DNA of 64,000 nt from Neoaquamicrobium microcysteis (GTDB lineage Bacteria > Pseudomonadota > Alphaproteobacteria > Rhizobiales > Rhizobiaceae), in NCBI RefSeq assembly GCF_008180155.1, contig NZ_VSZS01000062.1, positions 1 to 64,000 on the forward strand. The letters are read 5' to 3'. A program made the translations under genes and the position numbers. Within the stretch, counting starts at the first letter, position 1; each line of letters opens with the position of its first letter. This document shows, in pieces, positions 37,001 to 43,993 of the stretch. A model generated the notes under the pieces. It was not told the origin of the DNA, made no database searches, and saw only the letters and a program-made list of their open reading frames with translations.

Positions 37001-39543
37001 CGGAAGCCCGCCGTCGCGCCCTGCGGCACTTCGGTTCCGACAAAGTCGGGTCGGATGCCGATCAGCGATTCGTCGGGGATGATCGACAGCGTCGTGCTGC
37101 GCTCCACCGCCCGGCCGCCGTTCTCGCTCATGCGCACGGTCACCTTCGCGTCCAGCAGGCGCGTGGTGTAGGGCAGCTCGTCGGCTACTGCCTCGAATCT
37201 TGCCTTTCCGTCCTCGTCCGTCGTGTCGAGGTCGAGCGGCGTCGTCACCGCTTCAACCTCCTCGTCGGACAGACCGAACTTGTAGCCCGGATAGCGGGGC
37301 CAATCGCGCGTGGTGGCGATGGTCATCTCGCCTTCCAGCTCTAGGCCGGCAGCGGGTGCGCCGTAGAGATAGCGCCCGTCGAGGTTGATCCAAGCGGGTT
37401 CGCCTGCCGAGACTTCGGCCGTTTCCGGCTCCAGTTCGAACTCGATACGATCCGGTACGAAGTCCTCGACCAGAAACACGGCCTGCGCCACCGGTGCTGC
37501 ATCCGGGTCGGTATGGATGCGAAGGTTCCAGGAGCCCAGCATCGCCGTCTGCTGCAAGGTGAGCGGCACATGGTGGCCGCCGAGCGTGCGGCCGTCGCTG
37601 GTGATGCGGCGTTCTTCCACGCCGTCGGGGCGAATGAAGATGAAGGTCAGAGGCAGGGCGTCGACCGCCTCGGCGCTGTCGTCGCGGACAAGCGCTGCGG
37701 CGTGCACCGTCTCGCCGGCGCGGTAGATGCCGCGCTCCGTCCATGCGAAGACATCGACTGCACCCGGCGCGGCGCGTCCCGTCACGCCGCGATCCGACAG
37801 GTCGAAGCCGGCACGCGTCATGTCGAGGAAGACGAAGTCATCGTCGCTGCCAGACGCGGTGAGAACGGCCGGCGCCATGCCGGCGCTGCCGCGCATCAGT
37901 CCCGGCGTGAAGACCGCCTCTCCTTTCGTATCCGTGGTCGCGGTCCCGAGGATTTCGTTGTTGCGGGCCAGAAGCTGCAGCTCGACGTTTTCCAGCGGCT
38001 TGGCCGTCGCTAGCGACCGCACGAACACGGTCAGCCCATCTTCGCCCGCATAGGTGGAAAGGCCGATGTCGGAGACGACGAACCATTGCGTAGCCCTGGC
38101 GTTCCAGCTTTCGCTCTGGTCGCCCTGCGGGCTGGCCGTCAGCACGTAGACGCCCGGCTTGCGCTCCGGCAATGCCTCATCCACGGGGAAGCTGGTCAGC
38201 ACCTCCTTGTTGAGCTCGTTGTCCAGTTCGATCGTTCCCTGCCAGACGATTTCGCCTAGGTCCGTTCCCAGCGAGGAAATGTCGTATTCGTCGATCTGGC
38301 GCAGGAACTGATACCCCGTCAGCAGGCCGGCGAGCGCCCGGTCGCCGACGCGGTGCAGCTTCAGGTCGGCTGATGGCGCGTTGACGCTGACCATCGGCAC
38401 GCCGTGCCGGCCCGCACCCGGCAGCACGAAGTTCTCGCCGGAGAAGCGGATGGAAGGTGCGCGATCCCGCACGTAGACGGAGAGGCTAATCGGGCTTTCG
38501 ATCACTTCTCCGATCGCCGCAGGCAGTCCCTGCCGCACCGTGATGCGGTAGTTCTTGCCGTGCTCCAGCCCTTCCACGCAAAGCTGCTGGCCGCTGACGT
38601 CGATGGCCTTTGGGGCTGCGTCGCCCACGGTCACGAACGGCGCGTAATCGACGCCGGCCTTTGCAAGCTCCTCGGAAAACTGCACACAGGCGCGGGGTGA
38701 CGCGATGTCGGTCTCGACCGTGTTGTTGACGACGCGAAAGCCCTTGCGCGCCTTGAGGTCGAGGTAGGAAGCGCGCACGGTTGCGTCGTCCGCAAGCGCG
38801 AGGCTCGCCTCAAAAGCCTGCAACGCCGGTCGGTAGAGGTCACGACGGTCGAGCGCCTGTCCGATTGCCGCAAGGCTGCGTGCGCGCAGGCCCGGTGTGC
38901 GTGCCAGCTCATAGGCGTTAAGCGCCGCAGACGTGCCGTCGCGCGCAAGCTGCGCCTGTTCGTTGCTGTCCTGCGCTTCTATCGCGAACTGTGCCTGCGA
39001 AAGAGAGAGCCACAGCTCGATATCGTCGGGCTCGACCGCAAGCGCGGAATGCCACGCCTGCGCGGCCGCCCGCGCATCGCCCGAACCCATGGCGCTTCCG
39101 GCCATCGACGACAGGAAGACCACGCCCTCATCCTCGGCGGGCGCCTCGTCCGACAAGGCCTCGCGATACCGGCGCGCGTCGCTCCTCATGTGGTCCGGCA
39201 CGTAGGTCAGTTGCGGCGGGGCGCCGATCTCGGCCTTATCGCCCTGCATCACCACCTTGCCCGCCACCGCGCCGGCAAACGGATTGAGCTGGCTGTAGTC
39301 CGACTTCAGGAAGCACCATTGCGCGCGGGTGTTGTAGGTGAAGGCGCGGCAGGCGGTGTCTGCCAGGCAGATGGCCTCGCAGGCGTCGAGCGAAACGTCG
39401 CGCTCTGTCCTCAGGTCGAAGCCGAAATAGTCGGCATCCAAGGTCGTCTGAATTGTGCGTTCCGTCTGGGCGCCCGCTGCGCCGGACAGAGCCAGAAAGA
39501 GCATGGTGATGATGGAAAGAAAGCGGGCCGCGCGCACCGACAT
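34081..39543 (-). CDS. Bacterial alpha-2-macroglobulin with PAN/apple domain
   Basis: 1820 residues from the ATG with GGAGG six bases upstream (another in-frame ATG lies four codons earlier). A signal peptide ends near LSGAAGAQ. The next ~80 residues hold a PAN/apple-like module rich in Cys (SLDACEAICLADTACRAFTY). A tetratricopeptide-like helical stretch and then a series of macroglobulin beta-domains follow. The thioester motif PYGCAEQTISRAL sits near residue 1373, with the all-helical thioester domain after it. It is a periplasmic protease trap thought to protect the envelope while PBP1C repairs the wall. It is somewhat longer than E. coli YfhM (1653), mainly because of the N-terminal part. 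Confidence 0.95.
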   Translation of the reverse strand: MSVRAARFLSIITMLFLALSGAAGAQTERTIQTTLDADYFGFDLRTERDVSLDACEAICLADTACRAFTYNTRAQWCFLKSDYSQLNPFAGAVAGKVVMQGDKAEIGAPPQLTYVPDHMRSDARRYREALSDEAPAEDEGVVFLSSMAGSAMGSGDARAAAQAWHSALAVEPDDIELWLSLSQAQFAIEAQDSNEQAQLARDGTSAALNAYELARTPGLRARSLAAIGQALDRRDLYRPALQAFEASLALADDATVRASYLDLKARKGFRVVNNTVETDIASPRACVQFSEELAKAGVDYAPFVTVGDAAPKAIDVSGQQLCVEGLEHGKNYRITVRQGLPAAIGEVIESPISLSVYVRDRAPSIRFSGENFVLPGAGRHGVPMVSVNAPSADLKLHRVGDRALAGLLTGYQFLRQIDEYDISSLGTDLGEIVWQGTIELDNELNKEVLTSFPVDEALPERKPGVYVLTASPQGDQSESWNARATQWFVVSDIGLSTYAGEDGLTVFVRSLATAKPLENVELQLLARNNEILGTATTDTKGEAVFTPGLMRGSAGMAPAVLTASGSDDDFVFLDMTRAGFDLSDRGVTGRAAPGAVDVFAWTERGIYRAGETVHAAALVRDDSAEAVDALPLTFIFIRPDGVEERRITSDGRTLGGHHVPLTLQQTAMLGSWNLRIHTDPDAAPVAQAVFLVEDFVPDRIEFELEPETAEVSAGEPAWINLDGRYLYGAPAAGLELEGEMTIATTRDWPRYPGYKFGLSDEEVEAVTTPLDLDTTDEDGKARFEAVADELPYTTRLLDAKVTVRMSENGGRAVERSTTLSIIPDESLIGIRPDFVGTEVPQGATAGFRVIAVSPDGEREAHAGATWTLTKIERNYQWYRSNNSWQYEAITLENQVSGGTIDIGADQPVAVSVPVEWGRYRLDVESADADGSVASYEFDAGWFVEATSTETPDGLEIALDKDSYAAGETATLKVSPRFAGEMLIAIGSERLYETIEANVPAEGAEIEIPVSADWGAGAYVTATLFRPGNAEESRMPARAIGVKWLSVDPAERKLGVGLALPAQSSPRETLAIPVTLTGLSAGEEAYVAVAAVDVGILNLTRYEAPDPDGWYFGQRRLGLEMRDLYGRLIDGSAGAFGRIRTGGDGGGMTAQGSAPTERLLAFFSGPVRVDDGGKAEIAFDIPEFNGTARVMAVAWSKSGVGQACGDVVIRDPVVITAGQPRFLATDDRATIRLDVHNTDGPAGDYAIAINTEGDATFDFADAPQSVSLAQDGRATLLLPVTALTTGDAAITVSLSHPDGLEVGRTMYLPVRQPAMPIANRQTVSLAANGGSIRIDRELLAASLLDGASVTIGVSPASAFDLPSMLMTLDRYPYGCAEQTISRALPLLYVSELSAASGLENDPALRERVQNAISRVMTFQTSSGTFGLWGPGYGDLWLDAYVTDFLTRAREASYGVPVQGMTSALENLQNQLSYTTDIQARGTEIAYALYVLARNRKASIGDLRYYADTRLDEFTSPMARAQIAAALALYGDNQRADTVFASALRQAQADTATSFYRSDYGSALRDGAAMLALAAETRPSPGAVPAMVRFVAGERDKKQWTSTQEEAWMLLAARAVQATGDAISLEVDGAAHKGSFARRVSGEELLQTPLVIANRGSEPVDAVITTVAAPAQPLPAGGEGFTISRAYYTLDGEEANVSEAVQNERFVVVLEVEELNDWPSRVAVTDLLPAGFEIDNPRLVDSAELSNFEWLGEPEAVHSEFRDDRFVAAFDRTGGGSFTVAYVVRAVTPGVYAHPAAVVEDMYRPQFNARTAAGMMEVMASQ

Positions 39544-39913
39544 GAAAGCCTCCAAACGCTAGCGACATCCCCGGGGTCATGACCCTGCGGAACTTGAGCA
39601 GGCTTCACCTTTCCTTGTCAACAAGCCAGCCCGGCGTCCCTTTGCGGTAACTGGCATCGCCATCGGGCGCATCTGGCGCTAGCGGGCGAATCGACGGCGC
39701 GATTTAGTGTCATGATACAAAGTCTTGCCGAACGACATTCGCAAGACGCGGATTCTTTTCCCATTGCAAAAATTGCGTCAACTTTGTCGCAATTACGCCA
39801 TCTGTGTGGCCTGCAACATTGCACATTCCGTTACGGCGTCACCGTTCGGCTTTTTGACATCGTCAGCCGGATGCGGAATGGTACGGCCAGTCGGTTCAAA
39901 TGGGAGAACGTCG
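39544..39913. promoter_or_regulatory. Divergent promoter region with two perfect inverted repeats
   Basis: A 370-base region between the alpha-2-macroglobulin gene (minus) and the ABC substrate-binding protein gene (plus). It contains GTCTTGC-N12-GCAAGAC (39722-39728 / 39741-39747) and AATTGCG-N10-CGCAATT (39771-39777 / 39788-39794), both perfect 7-bp inverted repeats, in a locally AT-richer patch. No gene is convincing here; the frame of the substrate-binding protein stays open upstream but has no start with a ribosome site. The repeats are candidate operators for either gene. Confidence 0.5.
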
Positions 39914-41569
39914 ATGAAATTCTATAAAAGCAACGGCAACCGTGTCCCCGAGCACATCGAAAAGCTCGCGGCGGACACGAAGGCCGGGAAGCTCGACCGC
40001 CGCGAATTCCTCGCCATGGCAAGCGCGTTCGGCGCCTCCACGGCGATGGCCTACGGCATGATCGGACTGGCTGCGCCGACGAAGGCGCTGGCGCAGGAAG
40101 AGCCCAAGCGGGGCGGGGTCATCAAGGTTGCGATGCCGATCAAGGATCCCAAGGATCCGCGCACCGCCGACTGGTCCGAGATCGCCAATGCCGAGCGCCA
40201 GACGCTCGAACCGCTGGTCAAGTATACCCGCGATTTCACGTTCGAGCCCTACCTGCTCGAAAGCTGGGAAGTGAACGACGACGCCACCGAATATGTCTTC
40301 CACATCCGTCCGGGCGTCACCTGGACCAACGGTGACACCTTCAATGCCGACGACGTGATCTTCAACATCACCCGCTGGGCCGACCGCAGCGCCGAAGGCA
40401 ATTCCATGCCTGGCCGTCTCGGCTCGCTGGCCGACGCCGACACGGGCAAGCTGCGTGAAGGCTCCGTCGAGCGCGTCGACGACATGACTGTCCGCCTCAT
40501 CCTGAGCGAGCCCGACATCGCGCTCATCCCGAACCTGACCGACTATCCGGGCCTGATCGTTCACCGCTCCTTCGACGAGACCGGCGCCAACTTCGCACAG
40601 AACCCCATCGGCACCGGCCCGTTCGAGCTGGTCTCCTACGATGTCGGCCAGTCGGTGGTCTACAAGCGCCGCGAGACCGGCGAATGGTGGAACGGCGAGG
40701 TCTATCTCGACGGCGTCGAGTTCATCGACTACGGCACCGATCCCGCAGCCATGGTTTCGGCCTTCGAGGCGGGCGAGGTGCACACCAACCACGAGACGAC
40801 GGCCGATTTCGTGGCGATCCTCGAAGGCCTCGGCATCGAGACGTCCGAGGTCGTCACCGCATCGACAATCGTTGCGCGCACCAACGTCGCAAACGCGCCC
40901 TATGACGACCAGAAGGTGCGCCGCGCGCTCACCATGGCGGTCGACAACGCCACCGTGCTCGCACTTGGTTACGGCAATGCCGGCGAGGTGGCCGAAAACC
41001 ATCACGTCTGCCCGATCCATCCGGAATATGCCGAGATGCCCGCGCTCACCCGCGACATCGACGGCGCCAAGGCCCTGATGGAAGAGGCCGGCCAGATGGA
41101 CTACGAGCACGAGCTCATCACGGTCGACGAGGACTGGCACAAGAACACGGGCGACGCCATTGCCGCCCAGCTTCGCGAAGCCGGCTTCAAGGTCAACCGC
41201 ACGGTGCTGCCGGGCTCGACCTTCTGGAACGACTGGACGAAGTACCCGTACTCGATGACCAACTGGAACATGCGCCCGCTGGGCATCCAGGTGGTCGCCA
41301 TCGCCTACCGCACCGGCGAGGCCTGGAACGAGGCCGCCTACTCCAACCCGGATCTGGATGCCAAGATCAATCAGGCGCTGTCGATCGCCGATGCCGACGA
41401 GCGTCGCACGGTGATGGGCGAAATCCAGAAGATCCTGCAGGAGTCGGGCATCATCATCCAGCCCTACTGGCGCAAGCTCTACAACCACTCCGTCGCAGCC
41501 GTGAAGAACCATGGCATGCACCAGACCTTCGAGCATGATTTCGGCAAGGTCTGGCTGGACGAGGCCTGA
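39914..41569 (+). CDS. ABC transporter substrate-binding protein, family 5 (peptide/opine type), TAT-exported
   Basis: 551 residues from the ATG with GGGAG upstream. The signal carries a twin-arginine motif ([15 protein letters not shown]) and an Ala-x-Ala-like end at TKALAQE. The mature part has the SBP_bac_5 pattern: [20 protein letters not shown], then [20 protein letters not shown] and [14 protein letters not shown]. It binds oligopeptides, opines or similar solutes in the periplasm and delivers them to the permeases encoded next. TAT export is less usual than Sec for this family but common in rhizobia. A stable hairpin follows the stop codon. Confidence 0.93.
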   Translation: MKFYKSNGNRVPEHIEKLAADTKAGKLDRREFLAMASAFGASTAMAYGMIGLAAPTKALAQEEPKRGGVIKVAMPIKDPKDPRTADWSEIANAERQTLEPLVKYTRDFTFEPYLLESWEVNDDATEYVFHIRPGVTWTNGDTFNADDVIFNITRWADRSAEGNSMPGRLGSLADADTGKLREGSVERVDDMTVRLILSEPDIALIPNLTDYPGLIVHRSFDETGANFAQNPIGTGPFELVSYDVGQSVVYKRRETGEWWNGEVYLDGVEFIDYGTDPAAMVSAFEAGEVHTNHETTADFVAILEGLGIETSEVVTASTIVARTNVANAPYDDQKVRRALTMAVDNATVLALGYGNAGEVAENHHVCPIHPEYAEMPALTRDIDGAKALMEEAGQMDYEHELITVDEDWHKNTGDAIAAQLREAGFKVNRTVLPGSTFWNDWTKYPYSMTNWNMRPLGIQVVAIAYRTGEAWNEAAYSNPDLDAKINQALSIADADERRTVMGEIQKILQESGIIIQPYWRKLYNHSVAAVKNHGMHQTFEHDFGKVWLDEA

Positions 41570-41586
41570 GCCGCAAACTGGAATGA

Positions 41587-41611
41587 GGGAGGGGGCGTCA
41601 AGCCCCCTTCC
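41587..41611 (+). terminator. Stem-loop between binding-protein and permease genes
   Basis: GGGAGGGGGC-GTCAA-GCCCCCTTCC forms a ten-pair stem (one G-T pair) just after the binding-protein stop codon, without a T-tract. Such hairpins inside ABC operons typically limit read-through or protect the upstream mRNA so that binding protein is made in excess over permease. Confidence 0.5.
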
Positions 41612-41777
41612 GCCTCAATAGGGGCGCCTGAGCTGAACAAGCGTTGAACGGGAACAAGACGCGAGCCAGGGCCGGGACGGAAGCGGGGCGCATGCCCTGC
41701 CTGCCTGCGGCCACATATTCGCATTCCGTTCGGCTCACAGCCACGCGCAGTCCCCAACCCGACCGGCAGGGGGTAGG

Positions 41778-42815
41778 ATGCTAAGCTTTATCATTCGTCG
41801 TCTCGGAACGATGGCGCTGACCATGCTGTGCCTCACCATGGTCGTGTTCTTCATGATCAATCTGGAGCCCAACCTGCGCAAGCTGTCGATCAGCCAGCTC
41901 GACATGCGTTCGTCCGACGAGCACATCGAAAGCTGGCTCGTGCGCAACGGCTATCGGGACAACTTCTTCGTGCGCTACGGCCGCTGGCTCGGCGTGGTGC
42001 AGAAGCAGCCCAACATCAACGCCGAGACGGGCGCGGTCACGCCTCGCTTCTCGTTCTGCAACGAGCCGGCCGAACCCTATTACGGCGGCATCCTGCAGGG
42101 CGATTTCGGCTGCTCCACCAAGTTCAAGACGACGGTGTCCGCCAAGCTCTGGCCGGCGCTGGCCGCAACCGGCAAGCTGATGTTCTGGGTCATGGTCACC
42201 ATGGTTCCGGTGGCGCTGCTCATAGGCATCTTCGCGGGCATGCGGGAGGGGTCTCGAACGGATCGTACCTTGTCGGTCGCGTCGATCACCACAACGGCCA
42301 CGCCGGAATATGTCTCCGGCGTCATCTTCACGGTCGTCTTCGCGTCATGGTTGGGTTGGCTCAACGGGTCGGCTGCGACGGCCACCAGCCAGGGCCTCAC
42401 ATTCTACAACTTCACCCTGCCGGTGATGACCATGGCGATCTACGGCATCGGCTACATCGCGCGCATGACGCGGGCCTCGATGGTCGAAGTCATGACGCAG
42501 CAATATATCCGCACCGCGCGCCTCAAGGGCCTGTCGTTCAACACGGTTGTCGTCAAACATGCCTTGCGCAACGCGTTGATCGCGCCCTTCACGGTCATCA
42601 TGCTGCAGTTTCCCTGGCTGCTCACCGGCGTCGTCATCGTCGAGGTGATGTTCCGCTACCAGGGCTTCGGCTTCACGCTGGTCGAGGCAGCCGGCAACAA
42701 CGACATCGACCTGCTGCTTGGCTGCTCGCTGGTCTCGGTCTTCGTCGTGCTTTTCACCCAGCTCATCTCCGACGTGGGCTACGCCTATCTCAACCCGCGC
42801 ATCCGCGTTCAGTAG
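41778..42815 (+). CDS. ABC transporter permease (DppB/OppB type)
   Basis: 345 residues with six membrane segments: one at the N-terminus (IIRRLGTMALTMLCLTMVVF), a periplasmic loop of about 110 residues that is longer than usual and contains two Cys, and five more. The cytoplasmic EAA-like loop is YIRTARLKGLSFNTVVVKHALRN, cut here into YIRTARLKGLS and VVVKHALRNALIAP, which docks the ATPase. GxxLTGVVIVEVMFRYQGFG before the last helices is also family-typical. It lies 208 bases after the binding protein and ten bases before the second permease. Confidence 0.93.
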   Translation: MLSFIIRRLGTMALTMLCLTMVVFFMINLEPNLRKLSISQLDMRSSDEHIESWLVRNGYRDNFFVRYGRWLGVVQKQPNINAETGAVTPRFSFCNEPAEPYYGGILQGDFGCSTKFKTTVSAKLWPALAATGKLMFWVMVTMVPVALLIGIFAGMREGSRTDRTLSVASITTTATPEYVSGVIFTVVFASWLGWLNGSAATATSQGLTFYNFTLPVMTMAIYGIGYIARMTRASMVEVMTQQYIRTARLKGLSFNTVVVKHALRNALIAPFTVIMLQFPWLLTGVVIVEVMFRYQGFGFTLVEAAGNNDIDLLLGCSLVSVFVVLFTQLISDVGYAYLNPRIRVQ

Positions 42816-42825
42816 GGGGCCGCGC

Positions 42826-43983
42826 ATGCAGCTCGAATATATCGGCGGCTTTCAGGTCTTCATCGGGGTGCTGTTGCGATTCTGGCCGGTCTGGATCGCG
42901 CTTGCCCTGGTGCTGGGCGCCAGCATCACCTTCAAGGCGCGGCTCGGGCTCTACGGCCAGCTGTTCAACAGCTATGTCGGCGTCGCGGGGGTGACGATCT
43001 GCCTGTTCTGGCTGTTTACCGCAATGTTCGCCTCCACCATCGCGCCGTTCAATCCGCTGGCGCAGATACTGGTGATGAAGGACGCGCTGCCCGGCGCGGT
43101 CGAGCCGCAGAGCGGGCATACATTCCTGTTCGGCGGCGACAGGCTGGCGCGCGACATCTTCTCGCGCATGGTCTACGGCAGCCAGATCGTTCTGGTGATC
43201 GCGCCCGCCGCCACCATGTTCGCACTGATGGTCGGCATCACGCTCGGCCTTCCCGCGGGTTACTATGGCGGTCGGGTGGATACGATTCTGTCCTTCCTCG
43301 CCAACCTCGTGCTGGCCTTCCCCGTCATCCTGCTGTTCTACCTGCTGGTGACACCGGGCATCATGGACACGCCGATCCCCTATGCGATGGCGGGCGTGTT
43401 CTTCCTGTTCCCGATCATCTTCTTCTGCACGCTCTTCTACACCCGCTACAGGCACCGCCCGCAACTGCTGGCGATCCAGCTCGGGGTGACTCTGCTGCTG
43501 GGCGGGTGGATTTATGCAGGCCTTGTCTTCAACGCCGACCCGCTGCGCATCATCGCGATCCGGCCGAACGAGCTGAACATCTTCGTGGCGGTTGTGTTCG
43601 CGTCTTCGCCCGGCGTCTTCCGCATCGTTCGCGGTCTGGTGATGGACATCAAGACGCGCGACTACGTGGCCGCCGCCCAAACGCGCGGCGAGAGCCCGTG
43701 GTACATCATGCTGTGGGAAGTGCTGCCCAACGCGCGCGGACCGCTGATCGTCGATGCCTGCCTGCGCATCGGCTACACGACGATCCTGCTCGGCACGCTC
43801 GGTTATTTCGGCCTCGGCCTTGCACCCGAAAGCCCCGACTGGGGCACGGCGATCAAGGAAGCCAGCCGCCTGCTGCGCTCGCACATCCACCCGGCTCTGC
43901 CGCCAACCATCGCGCTGATGAGCTTCGTGCTCGGCCTGAACCTCCTGGCCGATGCGCTGCGCGAACAGTCGCTGAAGGATTGA
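42826..43983 (+). CDS. ABC transporter permease (DppC/OppC type)
   Basis: 385 residues from the ATG after AGTAGGGGGC. The N-terminal membrane segment (WPVWIALALVLGASITF) is followed by FLFGGDRLARDIFSRMVYG, the OppC-type start of the core domain. Further helices follow, with the EAA loop DYVAAAQTRGESPWYIMLWE and VLPNARGPLIVDA. There is an extra hydrophobic pair around residues 185-245 (FFLFPIIFFCTLFYTRYRHR and the next helix), making it about 85 residues longer than a standard DppC. It forms the heterodimeric channel with the previous gene product. Confidence 0.92.
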   Translation: MQLEYIGGFQVFIGVLLRFWPVWIALALVLGASITFKARLGLYGQLFNSYVGVAGVTICLFWLFTAMFASTIAPFNPLAQILVMKDALPGAVEPQSGHTFLFGGDRLARDIFSRMVYGSQIVLVIAPAATMFALMVGITLGLPAGYYGGRVDTILSFLANLVLAFPVILLFYLLVTPGIMDTPIPYAMAGVFFLFPIIFFCTLFYTRYRHRPQLLAIQLGVTLLLGGWIYAGLVFNADPLRIIAIRPNELNIFVAVVFASSPGVFRIVRGLVMDIKTRDYVAAAQTRGESPWYIMLWEVLPNARGPLIVDACLRIGYTTILLGTLGYFGLGLAPESPDWGTAIKEASRLLRSHIHPALPPTIALMSFVLGLNLLADALREQSLKD

Positions 43984-43993
43984 GGACACGACG

